Shown here piece by piece: positions 34,501 through 45,487 of a DNA stretch of 64,000 bases. The notes under the pieces were generated by a model. That model saw only the letters and a program-made list of their open reading frames with translations. It did no database searches and was not told the DNA's origin. Source of the stretch: Lepidodermella squamata. Taxonomy: Eukaryota; Gastrotricha. The stretch lies in assembly GCA_047495785.1 (NCBI GenBank), contig JBLDXI010000054.1, forward strand, positions 2,108,001-2,172,000, written 5' to 3'. The translations under genes and the position numbers were made by a program. Numbering within the stretch: position 1 is the stretch's first letter; every line of letters starts with the position of its first letter.

Positions 34501-37480
34501 GGATCGACGAGTTTCAGTTTCTTCGCATATGTCGCGAATTCGGTCTGTTTCAAGCGGAATTCATGCCGCAGCCGATCAGCGCGGGCGAATACTTGGTCCT
34601 ATATATCAGAAAAAAATGAAAACATGGCTCAAAAAATGCGGTGTATTGTCTCGAAGGGTTTGAAAAATTTCCGGCATTATATACAGTATCAATTCTATAA
34701 ATCGATATAGGTATATAGTAAAATATCACCGATAAAAAGTATAGTGCTCAAATTTTTTTGTATGCGCGCATTTCCGCATGTTGGGATAAAAAAATAATGT
34801 AAACAGCCTAGATTCCACGCAAAATCGAGATTATCGAAAAAATAACAACTCTTACCGGTTGCATGATTGACTTGATTTCAGGTGTCGCAAATTTATCACG
34901 TGGTGAAATAATAATTGTAAAATTAATATCATCATTGCTATTAAACTCAGCAGTTGGCGATAACATTTTTTCTATATTTCACACAGAAAACGGATTTAAT
35001 TTTATTATATAATGGCAGCAGTCAAAAAGTCGGCGCCATTTAGATAGAGATAAAGTGATGAAAAAAATGTGAATGACGCTCGTTTTCATTCCTGTTTACC
35101 TATATAAATGAGAAGTGCTTCGACACCTAACTAAATTTTTTCTAAAAAAAAAAGTTGGTCGTAAAGTAAGATGTGAGGCTTGTATTTACACAGGTCACAC
35201 TTTCGTCAATAGTAAAAAACACACAGGTGAATAACGCAGGTAGTAATATTATTCGTCCCTATGCCTTTGACATTATATCAGGGTGTAGCTAAAAAACCGG
35301 TAGTAAATTAATGCGCACTTGAGAATTGAAAAAAAAAATTATTTGTCCAAAAAAATGAGGTATTATTTTCAGCGAAAATATATTCCCAGAGGTGTAATAT
35401 AATGCAGAATTTTTGTACTAATATCAAATTACTGCTCTATGCCTTATCGAATGGTAAGAAAGGCCAATTTGTATGCACCTTTGGCTATGTGTTTTTTTTT
35501 ATCATGCGATTGATTCAGTCGCGAAAAATGCGCTCAGGCCCAATAATGTCACATAGCAGTGCTATAAAAGTAATATAAAATAATTATATATGCGAATATA
35601 TGCGAATGATGACCATGTGCTTTGTATATTGGACGCGTAAATAAATATAGCAGTAATAATATGAATTATGCATCACCTAAATTTTCGGTTCTGTAAATAA
35701 TAAGAAGATCAAGAAATGAGTTGACAAAATTTTCACAATCTTCTTGCACTTGCAAAACAAATTTTTACGCATATATATATAGTACTGCAATATATATCAT
35801 ATACCGGCGTGGTCACGTGTAGAGTAAATAGGAAAAAATATGATAAAATTTTACGCTGAATGACCGAAGCGTGACAACGGGCCAAATTTTGCTAAGAGCT
35901 AGCACGCGTCTCACAGGTGTAAAAAGGCAAAGTGTATTACAAACTTTACATCAAATTTGGTCACTTTTGGCTCTCGGTTCAAATAAATACGAGACGTGAT
36001 TACTGGGTGTAAAATATACACAGACTTAAAAATAATTATACATCGCGCCTAGTCGTAAAGCTTTACCAAAAATATAAGGGGCTTTCTCGGTAGAAAAATC
36101 TGGCTAAAATCCGGCTAAAAACCTTAGACAGGCTTATTCTAAAAATAAAATACTCACCTTAAAATTGTAACCGGATGAATTTATTTTTGCCGCTCATTAT
36201 AAGGTGTTGTAAAAATTTTCCTGTTTTCATAAGCAGTGTTATAACGAGCTATTTATTTAATTTTCGACTTGTAAAATATTAGACTTATATTTGCTTTTCT
36301 AGGGTGGCTGCTAATGATCCGCAACTTTCCGCGCCGTAGGACAAAAGAGCGTTATTTTTGTTGACCTAATTAGCCTTGCTGAGAGTTAAACGAAGCGAGT
36401 ATCATTATGATAATGAAAAATAAGGTGTGAAGAAAAACGAGCGCGCTTTTTATACAAATTAAAGCGCGAAAATTCAAAATTCATATCTTGAAGAATTTTT
36501 TAGAGTTCCATTTTTTTAAATCGAAATGCTTCATGAAGAGTAGTAGGAAAAAATCAATGTGTTTTAAGTTTTAATTAAACAAACCACATCACGTGAATAT
36601 TTATAAGAGAGGTGTTTAATTATTTTACGCAGCATGCCAATTCAACAATGACGTATATTCATGAATAATGGCTAAAAAATAATGTGTGTTATACCTGTAT
36701 ATAGCAAGCGTTCAATTGCCGATTATTTTGCTCGTGCTGTTTACGCAGCTGCTCATGATGATGACGATGGCCGTTATTCAAGTAATTAGCGCTCGTCGGT
36801 ACCACCGTGGCGTCAGTTTTTTGTTGTTGTTGTTTGCCGGTCAACAACAACAACTCGTTGTTATAATAATCGGTACCTGCTGAGAGGGTCGTTTGATTAT
36901 CAGCACCATCTAACACGGCGCTTGGCGGTTCCATCTTGGCACCCGGTGTGATAATGATCTTCTTGCCGATGTAAACTCCACTGTTGTTATCACCACCGAT
37001 TTGGCCGTCGTCCAACACGTCGTAAAAGTAATAAAGCCGCTCGGTACCGGCCGGGTCTAATGAACCGGAACCGGTTGTTGACATGAAGTTAACTTTCGCG
37101 TAATCGAGCCATTCGTCCTTTGGCTGAGGGGTGAATAGCCCTTCTTCCATTTTTTCATAACTGCTGGAACCTAGCTGGTACCCGGTTCCAGCCGTGACGT
37201 AGCTACTAGTACTACCCGGCGAGGCTAGCATAACCTTAGCCCGAGGCGAGGTGGCATCGAATGAAGATCTCGGGGATGATAAAACGTCAGTGAAATAGTC
37301 GCTTCGAGACGAGCTAATTTTGTCGCTCAATGGCCGTTTAGCTGCCCTATCGAGGCGGAATTTCGGGTGAGGTGCCACGTAACGGGAGGGTGTCGACGAA
37401 AAACTGACCCGACTCGCTGATGATGAACTGCTCGAGTGCGCCGGAGAAAATGCGTGATAAATCGATTGATTTTGAGTCAT
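22589..37480 (-). CDS. Large PH-domain/actin-fold fusion protein, nine exons
   Basis: Exons: 37480-36695, 34598-34158, 33123-32890, 31475-30323, 28826-28327, 27526-27098, 25602-24731, 24469-24292, 23401-22589. All have GT-AG ends and compatible phases, and the sum is 5406 nt (1801 residues plus stop). Residues 1-262 are Ser/Pro-rich and end in a Gln/His-rich stretch. About 263-409 starts with a helical segment. Then come a PPPPP tract, long disordered segments, and an acidic run plus Gln6. A PH domain lies at about 1305-1404 (MEGYLDRLM, WRRKYVRLRDG, DQWLNAF). An actin-type fold fills about 1430-1801: VVDIGESSLRAG matches phosphate loop 1 and LSGGPTCLPG matches the adenosine loop. Phosphate loop 2 reads VVHIGEH, so the position of actin Asp154 is His and ATP hydrolysis may be lost. 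It is probably a cytoskeletal or cortical membrane scaffold. Start chosen as the first ATG of exon 1; an upstream non-coding exon is possible. Introns are long (up to 2.1 kb), unlike the neighbours. Confidence 0.75.
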
Positions 37481-39597
37481 TATTCCAAAAAAAATTCAAA
37501 TATTTACTCAAGACATTAAACTCTAGGCAAATAATTAAAAAAATATATAGAAATTTCATGCGACCTCAAAGAAATAGAAGGGAGAAACCCCACCTTGCGA
37601 GATAAGTCACCGTAATTAGTCACCGCGGACAGTCACCTTGAAGGCATTTTTTATTAAGGAGGATAAGATTATCTAAATATTTCTGCAATTATTCGGATGC
37701 CCAATTCAATTATGCAAATCGGTGCCTGGTACCGCGCCAAATAATTCGGTGTAAATTAATTATACGAGACAATTGACGGTAATAAACAATTATGAGGTAT
37801 ATTTCCTTACACTTGAATATATTGTAAAACTACTCATAATATGCCAATAATTCTACCGGTACGCCGAGATCTGAAGCGAGGCGCGACTCGTTGACAGGTC
37901 TCGGCTAATTTATTTCTTTCCAATAAAAATTGAAGCGTGACGGAACAAGAGGGGCGACTAAAAAAGGCAGAAAAAAACGTGCAAAAGTCATAGCGCGATT
38001 ATTTTTTGCCAAAAAAGTGTGACGCCGCTGACTTTTGTCGCTATTCCATAGAGGCGTTGCGATATATAGTTACCTTTAAGGTGTTTCCGCAACCGGGTTT
38101 TTTTTATTTGCGGATTGATGCGAGCACCTACTAGCAGGTTGTTCCATGGTTGTTTTCAGCGCGCCTTTAGGGGCGGTAAATAACGGCCGAGGGGCGAGGC
38201 TAGGCAGTCGCGCCAAAAAAATGTAGAATAATAGTCTCATAACCCGGCTATTTCCGCTGCTGTCTTTTTCAAGCAGCGAGGCGTGTACATTACTTGCCGC
38301 GTGAGTGTATTATTTTCGCGCTCATCATCGCATTGCCGACAAAACAACAACACACGCGCATTGTTTCGCGCGCAGACGCACGCGCGCGAAACAGCGGAAC
38401 AGAGCGCGCAAAAACGTGCCCGCTCTGTAGGGTGTTCGCTATGCTGCTACAAAACGTTAGTTTATATTGATGTTTGCCCACCGTGTGACAATACCTACCT
38501 ATATATACCTATCAATGGGCAGGTAATAATATCGTTAAGCCTCACTCGCGCTCAAGTGAAGGCACACCGCACACTTTTTACCCTCATTATATAAATATTA
38601 CAATAAAACAATGATATTCGCAAGTCAAGTGAAAAATCGGATTTTTTAACGTTAATAGGGACCGTCATTTCCCCGCATATCTCGGCGAGACGAATCGATT
38701 GATACATATCACTAAATGTGGGAAAAAAATGACTTCAACCCCACTTTCACTTGTCAACAGGTCGTTATTGTTGTTTTGTTGACGCAGCAGTTACTGATTG
38801 ACTCCCAGGTGGCTTTTCTTCTCATTCATTGTTTCATTCAATCAGGCGCATCACGGAAACGTGATCTCTCGTAAATAGCAACCGGAAGAGGTGTGCGTGA
38901 GATGCGAAGTCTGACAATAATTGCGATTTTACGCGCACAACATTTTCCCACGGCTGGTATCAATATTGCATTAAGGCGACGCCTTTCCCTGTGATAATGT
39001 GAAACGAAAAAAAACGCGATTCTTTCATTAAGGAGGATATTGATTTTTTCGAATAACTTTTTTTCAAAAAAGTGCGTGGTCACCCTTCACGAATATGCTA
39101 ACAAAATGAGGCGAGAGGAGTCGCGTGTTCGTCGAAAGGCGTCGAGTTGCATGACCTGCTTCCAGTAAACTAACCTAAGGTCGGACACAGCTGCGATCAC
39201 GAAGGCGGCGGTCCCGGTGTGAGGTGGCGCCATTGCACGCGGGGGTGACTCCAACGGCGCTGCTGAGCACTGCATCCTCGCGGCACTGTCCCGGGTTTGG
39301 GCCTGCACTTTATGCGTTTGGTGGTGTTTGCGTTCGCGCAAATCCACCCTTGAAGTGAAGAAAAATATTCCAAACCAAGAGAAAATCGATTAAAAATAAT
39401 ACCAAGCAGAACCAATCTTTTGATCAATAACGAATTTCCAGGAATAATTCCAGAAAAATTATTAAAAAAATTTAAACAAAATTTAAATATTAAATTATTG
39501 TCGCTATTTATTTTCAAACAAATTAAAATAAATAATGAAATATTTTCAGCTCTTGTTGAATTTTTATCAGCAGCAAAATTGAAATTATAATAAATTT
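37481..39597. other. 5' flank of PH/actin gene; no supported gene
   Basis: Contains GC-richer patches (about 38280-38440 and 39180-39350) in AT-rich DNA. An 86-codon minus-strand frame at 39087-39347 has no domain or splice support. This interval probably includes the promoter and perhaps a non-coding first exon of the large gene. Confidence 0.4.
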
Positions 39598-40251
39598 TCA
39601 AGCCGATGTTTCCAGCAGCAGTTTGAATATTTTCCCCAACTGCGTATTCGATCCTACAGCTAAAACTATCATTCGCCCAGTTCCGGACAGCACTTTCGAC
39701 GCGGCAATAAGCGTTCGGTCATGCTCCAGTGTTTTATGCACAGTTTCACGGTCATCCTCGCCGGTTGCCACGCTTTCGTCCACCTTCAAATCGCCGCTAC
39801 ACTCAACGAGCCAGCCGTCGGCCGGCAAATTATCGCCGGCCTTAAATAGGCAAATATCACCGACGACTATGTCGCAGAGTGACACAAAAACCAGCTGACC
39901 GCCTCGCAAGACTGGATAGCGCGTGTCCAACTCGGCCTGTAACTGCGCCTGTTGCATTTGTTGATCCACCCTAAACTCCGACAGGGTGTCCGAGGCGAAA
40001 CACGCGAAAATTCGAGCGAAGCAGCGTTCGCATCGCGATGTATACAACATTTCCGCCGTTGATGGCATGGTGTTTTTGCCGAAAAGTTTGCGCCGAGTTT
40101 GAATGTCAACAGCCGAGCCGGGAATGCCGTTTTCTAGCGAAGTGTTGAGCCGCCGAGCGATTTCTTCGACGGAATTCTGGCTTAAACCACTCTTTGTTTC
40201 TAACATTCGAGATATTTCACTTACAGTTACGACAAAAGGATTATCAGTCAT
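39598..40251 (-). CDS. PMCA-type ATPase actuator-domain-only protein 1
   Basis: Intronless frame of 217 residues. It starts like the N-terminus of plasma-membrane Ca2+-ATPases (MTDNPFVVTVSEIS, then IARRLNTSLENGIPG and RRKLFGKNTMPS). It follows the family through the actuator domain: YPVLRGGQLV, VGDICLFKAGDNLPADGWLV, LKVDESVATGEDD, LSGTGRMIVLAVGSNTQLGKIFKLL. It stops there. The membrane helices M1-M2 expected after the IPPK-like segment are replaced by a short Cys-rich stretch. No phosphorylation (DKTG), nucleotide-binding or later membrane region follows. The TGES dephosphorylation motif reads TGED. It cannot pump ions and would be soluble. It could regulate a full-length pump or be a decayed copy, but the frame is clean. 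Confidence 0.7.
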   Translation of the reverse strand: MTDNPFVVTVSEISRMLETKSGLSQNSVEEIARRLNTSLENGIPGSAVDIQTRRKLFGKNTMPSTAEMLYTSRCERCFARIFACFASDTLSEFRVDQQMQQAQLQAELDTRYPVLRGGQLVFVSLCDIVVGDICLFKAGDNLPADGWLVECSGDLKVDESVATGEDDRETVHKTLEHDRTLIAASKVLSGTGRMIVLAVGSNTQLGKIFKLLLETSA

Positions 40252-40300
40252 ATTATTTACAAAAAATTCTACTGTTTGTGAGAAAAATTTGAACCTAATG

Positions 40301-40942
40301 CTATTTTTCCAATCGATGATTTCCTAGCAATTTCATTATTTTTCCCACCGTAGAATTCGCTCCGACGGCAACAACTAACATCCGCCCGGTACCGCTGACA
40401 ATCTCACTTCCGGCCATAATCCACCGATCCTCGGTCAAATTTTTCGCAACATGTGCCTCATCACCAGTGATAGGCGCTTCGTTGATTCGCAGATCGCCGA
40501 TATCCGAAATTAAAATGCCATCCGCAGGTACTTCTTGGCGCGATTTCAACAGACAAACATCGCCAACTACAATTTCGCCTACAGCAATTTCATAGGGCTG
40601 ACCAGCTCGAATGACCGGCCACTTCGACTCGGTTTCCTTTCGCTTCATATTGGCTCGATATTCTCGCTCCACTCGATGGCTTTGCGAAAAACACGACAAG
40701 ATTCGCGAAAGAAAGTCATCTGAATTTTCATCTTGCAGCAAGGTATTTTTCCCGAATATTTCCTGCCGTAATTTTAGATCGTCCGAGTCGTTGGATAAGC
40801 CGAATTGTAGTGAGGTTTTCAATTTTTTCGCCAAATTTTCAATCCCGCCGAACTGGGTTTGCAATCGCTCGACGCCTTGTTGGCCTTTAAATTCTTGGAA
40901 CTGCGAAATTTCATCTGAGCTAACGCCAAAGTGACGAGACAT
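40301..40942 (-). CDS. PMCA-type ATPase actuator-domain-only protein 2
   Basis: Intronless frame of 213 residues, paralogous to its neighbour at 39598-40251 and upstream of it by only 49 bp on the same strand. Segments match PMCA: RLQTQFGGIENLAKKLKTSL, RQEIFGKNTLL, WPVIRAGQPYEIAVGEIVVG, VPADGILISD, INEAPITGDEA, IVSGTGRMLVVAVGANSTVG. Again there is no M1-M2 pair and nothing beyond the actuator domain. The TGES motif reads TGDE, so the catalytic Glu is displaced. The 49 bp gap could be intergenic within an operon-like pair. Alternatively, part of it could be spliced to fuse both domains; an open in-frame stretch does precede the neighbour's ATG. The two copies have diverged well beyond a recent duplication while staying open, which suggests selection. 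Confidence 0.7.
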   Translation of the reverse strand: MSRHFGVSSDEISQFQEFKGQQGVERLQTQFGGIENLAKKLKTSLQFGLSNDSDDLKLRQEIFGKNTLLQDENSDDFLSRILSCFSQSHRVEREYRANMKRKETESKWPVIRAGQPYEIAVGEIVVGDVCLLKSRQEVPADGILISDIGDLRINEAPITGDEAHVAKNLTEDRWIMAGSEIVSGTGRMLVVAVGANSTVGKIMKLLGNHRLEK

Positions 40943-41129
40943 TTTGCTTTTATGTTAGATAAAGAAGAACTGGGTGTGAAAATATGGCGGGTTTATTCAG
41001 CGCTACAATGTTTACTCAGCAAATCCGACGAAAAAAAATCAATCAGCAGATAAACAAACAAAAAAGATATATTGCACAAGTTACCACAGTTGCACTTGAG
41101 TTTGAAGGTAGAGAATCACTTTCAGTTAA

Positions 41130-41335
41130 TTCACATCGAGGCAACAACAGCTCCAAACTAGGTGTTGAACCCCACAGCCAAAACTAACATTCGGCCGCGG
41201 ATACGACTTTCGAAGCCATGAGACGTAGGTACGTCTCATGTTCGAAGCAGCTAGAATCCATTTCAAGGTTTTCGAAATTGGTGTGTCATCACCAGTTAAA
41301 CCGCCCTGATGGGCAGCAAGATTGTCCGTTAGTAG
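41130..41335 (-). pseudogene. Third actuator-domain copy, relic
   Basis: Minus-strand reading gives GRMLVLAVGFNT followed by a stop, and a separate LTGDD piece, in the same relative places as in the two intact copies. The interval between is rearranged. It is a decayed copy in the same tandem orientation. Confidence 0.6.
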
Positions 41336-42486
41336 TATAGTAATACCGGAATAATATAAAGTCGTTATATAAATAAAATAATTTCTTAATTCATTTAATT
41401 AAAAAAATAATTTTTTCTTAATTTTTAAAGGAATAAAAAATTATTTAATATACCGTCAGTTGGGGCTATCCGGACGGCGTTTGCATTTTTACCCGTTTCA
41501 GAAGGTCCTCATTCCAATGGAAACAGGATTCCGAAATGATACATAAATATTCAATTCAAGTATTACTGATATGCTGTGTTCAGTGGTCGAGTGGCTTTGG
41601 ATGTGATTCTAGAAAGTATAGCAAAGTACGAAACGAGGGTTCGAGTCCACGCCGGGGAGAAATTTTTTCCCCAAAATTTTCGAATAATTTTTATGCACAA
41701 GGATTTAAGCAATATAAAGCACTGGTTTTTAGTTGAATTATTTGTCAATTATAGTCGTAATTAATTATTTGGCAATGTCGTAGTCCAGTAAACTAGTCTT
41801 TTGCAGCCTTTCCAGCTTATTCAAAAATTAAAATATAAATGAAGTAAAAGTCCGCTTTAATCAGCCAGGAACGCTTGAACAACGCAGTTCATTAGCATAT
41901 TAAAATGGCAGACCGAATAGCCCCTCAAATTCACTTTTTGATGGGGCTAATCGGACGCAATTAATTAGACAAAAGTATGAGTCGGATCGGGGCGTTTTCA
42001 ATTTTCCTGGGTGCCCTAGCGTCTGTAGATTCAGGAAAAATTGGGCGCGGGTCCGGCAAAATTCTCTTCGGGTCCAGGTAATTCAACGCAGAACTTCAAC
42101 TTACACCTTAAAGGTAAGCCCATATCTTCACAACCACTCACTCTCAGGTCGTGAAATTTCTACGGCATGTGGGTCGTCTTTCCACCTAACTCCGTGCACA
42201 ATTTCATTTCCAACGGCCAGGTAGTTTTTGAGCCATGCTCATTCTCCTGTTTGCATGAACATTCGTCCGAATAGCCCCAATGACCCGGATTACCCCCAAA
42301 TGACGGTAACGACGTTTATATTCTGGTATTACTAAATGTCTAAAAATGCTGAGAATGGAATACAGAATAAAATAGAAATAGTCTGAGGCGATTTCAGACT
42401 CTCTTCGACCTTCGGAATTACCATAGTTCGATTTTTGATGACTTTGTAGGAATTTTAAATAATTTTTGAAATTAACCACATCGAGG
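41336..42486. other. No supported gene except a tRNA-like sequence
   Basis: AT-rich interval. Repeated GGGGCTA(T/A)(C/T)CGGACG phrases occur near 41463 and 41943. Short frames on both strands are not convincing. Confidence 0.35.
41580..41668 (+). other. tRNA-like sequence with A box, B box and T6
   Basis: A box TGGTCGAGTGG (41584-41594), exact B box GGTTCGAGTCC (41638-41648) and T6 (41663-41668). GGTCGAGTGG resembles tRNA-Ser/Leu. The ends do not form an acceptor stem and no clean anticodon arm is visible, so a tRNA-derived SINE or relic is more likely than a working tRNA. Confidence 0.45.
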
Positions 42487-43020
42487 GAATTTTTCATTAT
42501 TTATCCGCGAAACAGACTTTGGGAACGAATCTGGGATGGGCAATATCGTGAAATCGGTTGTAGTCGGTCGCGATATTCTGCGATCGTTGAATGTCGCCGA
42601 TGTCATAGTACTCCGGCAGCCGGAACCATTGTCAACAAAATAGTTGAAGAACATGCTGCCTAGCATGCGCGTCATCTAATGCCAGCAATGCGTGCGCCCG
42701 TTTATTTTAGGGGACTATGAAAAAATTACGCGGGAGATTGGGAAGTGCCGGCGTTTTGCCGGCGAGCTTTCGAGGGCTGAATGATGACTTTACTTCGCCA
42801 AATCGTCATTGTGTGGCATATATACTATATACATATATTGTGAGCGTTTAATGGTCTCTCGCAAAAAATGATCTCAACTGCTGGCGTGAATTTGTACATT
42901 TCATGTTTATTACATTGGATTAATCTGTAAAAAAACCGAGAATAAAATCACACCATTGTCAGCGGTTTGTTTATATTCATTGTTTCAAGGTGACTCCAGA
43001 GAGCACCACGGGGTTAACCG
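42487..43020 (+). repeat. Degenerate copy of a terminal exon/3' UTR also in the palindrome arms
   Basis: Matches 58440-58830 and its mirror. Shared landmarks: CGTTGAATGTCGCCGATGT, CAACAAAATA, CTAGCATGCGC, and AATAAAATCACACCATTGTC with the following ~70 bp. The coding part is degenerate here, while the arm copies keep an open terminal exon. Confidence 0.75.
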
Positions 43021-43145
43021 ATAATCAGATTTCGATAATCGATATCGATTGATTATCGATTTTTAGAAACGCCTAATCAGAAAAATTATCTAAATTCATC
43101 CAAATTTATTAGGGTTAGGACTTCGTGAACAAAAGGGAGAAAGAT

Positions 43146-44688
43146 TCATTGTTCATCATTTTTTGACAGTTTTTTCTTGTTCCTTCGACGGCTGAACGAC
43201 GCCCTGAGACGCCTGATACCAACGTTCATAACTGAGGACAGATTTTCGTAGTCTGACTGGCTTGGCCAAGGCTTACGTCGAAACAGCTCTTGCATTTGTT
43301 GAAGTTGAGAACGCGTGAACAATTTTCTCGCTCCTTTCGATCCGATCTTTCCTAAGGGTATGCCTCTCAGGATGTGTCTTACCTTAGCCGGATTCAGGTT
43401 TGTAACCGATGCTATGTGTTCAATCCGTTTGGCGTAGAGCCTGCAGGGAATTGCAGCTTCTTTTTCGAGGATTGCAATTTGCCAGGGCTCTAATGCCCAT
43501 TCACGGCGCTCTCCACCGCCAGTGTTCATTTTACGCACCTACGAATGATTATTTCAGATAATGTAAATGGTATAGATTCAACAAATTACATATGGTGTAT
43601 ATTATGGCTTATGCTTACGTTTTCGAGAGTCACTTTCTCGCACAGGCGAGTTTTCGTTTGACATCTTCTCCTTTGAAACCAATTTGCTACCAAGGACCTT
43701 TCCAGCTGAAGAGCTTTAGCTAGCTCATCTTTACGCGGCGTTGTAGGCGCTACATTCACAGCGAATTCCTAATTGATAAACAATCCAATTTTAGAGATTG
43801 AACAATGAATAAGACATTCACTTTTTCGAGAATTTTAATCTGCTCTTCGTTTAGAGTTACTTTCTTCCTTCGGCAAGCACGGTCTCGAAATCGCCTTCGA
43901 CTTACACTAAACCAATTTCTGATGTGTTTTACTGACAAGCCTGTCTTCAGGGCCAGATTTTCCACTTCTACCTTTTCCGGGTGAGAGTTGGCAAGATAAG
44001 CGCCCCGCAATATGTCGATCTGCTCCCCATTCATCCAACGCTTCTTGCGCTGAATTATTTTCGGGTCCCGATTCCTGAGAAGCCAACGATAAACTTTCTC
44101 TCGATTTGCGGACATTTCTCTGGCCACGGAGTAACTGAGTTTTCCTAGCGGAATATCCCTAGTTTTCCTCCACGCTTCCAAGTGGCGGTGCAATTCTTCA
44201 ATTTGCCAGCTTTCGAATTTACTATTTGTTCGTGTTGTCACGGTGAAAGAAGTTCGGCGTTGCTGCTCTCGGTATATTGCGCGCCCTTTAGAGCCTAATG
44301 TTCCGCGTTTACGAATAAACCACTTGCGAACTTTCAACTCCTGTAATCCGGTGACAGCTGCCAGTTCCGCAATATCTTTCACTTCAGGATAGGCGTTGGT
44401 TACGAATGCGTTGGCAAGTATTGCCTGTTGCACTCTAGATTTAATGTGCTTTCGAGGTTTAGCCATTACAACCGCCATGTCGGTGTAGCGATGATGGTAG
44501 ACCCATCGATAGACACGCTCCTTATCCTCTCCGATTTCTTCAGCTAAACGTTCGCTTATTACGGAGGGTTTCTCGTTACCATTTATCTGCCAATCTTCAA
44601 GCCTCTTTCGCATTATTGCAAGCTGCCAAGGCTCAAATCCAAGCCGTAGGCCATACTTCTTCCGCAGTCCTTCCTTGCCAACAGTCAT
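43146..44688 (-). CDS. Multi-homeodomain protein 1
   Basis: Exons 44688-43822, 43768-43619 and 43538-43146, all phase 0, with 53 and 80 bp introns; 469 residues. I count about seven homeodomain-like repeats at roughly 15-70, 80-130, 150-210, 212-270, 274-335, 350-400 and 408-465. Recognition helices include VYRWVYHHR, VRKWFIRKR, VYRWLLRNR, IRNWFSVSRRR and VANWFQRRR. The first intron falls inside repeat five. Repeats one, three and six are divergent and may not bind DNA alone. It is probably a nuclear DNA-binding protein. It is the most downstream of four tandem copies with the same exon pattern. Exon 3 begins with GTG, where the paralogues have ATG, which does not matter for an internal exon. 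Nematodes are known to have multi-homeodomain genes, but I cannot assign an orthologue. Confidence 0.75.
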
Positions 44689-45487
44689 TTCTTATAATAA
44701 AAAATAAAACCTGGGGAAACCTAGGTCAATAAACAATGCTGTTATACGACATCTCACAAAACGCGACAGAACGAATTGTTTCAACTTGTGAAATAATTTT
44801 TGTCCATTTTTCATCCATTTTGAAGACGAAGTAGCTTTGGCTGTTAATTATATCGGCATCTAGCGTTAGCTTGCTCGTGCGGTGAAAGCCCATTAACTCG
44901 ATGCGCACTTCATACTTAAAGGCAACTTCGGCTTCGGCAAAACGGTTCAACCAAATTACTTAGTCATCAAATTCTTCTAGAGGAATGAATGCTTTATTTT
45001 TGCCCTTATTTAAGGGACCTCCTTTTACCAGAGCCAAGTAGCGGAGCCAGATTCGCATCTTAGCGGAACCAAATTATGAAATTTTCTGGTGGCCTGAAAT
45101 ATCTTTTTGGGTATTTCTTGGTTGCCAAGATTCGCCGCTAAAAAAATTCAACATTAAATTCAGCGTAACATTCTCTTTATAAGACAGAGGATCCAATTCA
45201 GAACTCTTCGCCTCAAATTAGGCTTGCGCAAATTGTTGTGCAAAACACGGCCATGCGGAAGTTTCGGATACATGAGGCGGTTGCAAGCTTCACGAGGCGC
45301 AGATCTAGCGGCGCTGACGGACTCAAATGTAGACACTCCTGAGAGATTTTCTTGGCAAGGCACTGCGTTGAAGCCAAATTGGCATAGCAAGCCGAAAAAA
45401 TCACAAATGTTTTTAACTAGAAAATATATCCATATAAATTAGATGATTAAAATGTACTTTGCGAATGAAAGGGACGAAGACTAATTT
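44689..45487. other. 5' flank of homeobox gene 1, repeated elsewhere in the cluster
   Basis: About 44760-45400 is related to 51340-52100 and partly to 49350-49520, 53870-54070 and the palindrome arms (57868-58130). Landmarks are CCGCTCGTGC(C/G), CAAATTCTTCTAGAGGAATGAATG and CCTTTTACCAGA. No gene is supported. Confidence 0.6.

Noticed and set aside
39087-39347. Small gene upstream of the PH/actin gene
   Set aside because: The GC-rich frame has no domain, no paralogue and no convincing splice sites; it is left as flank.
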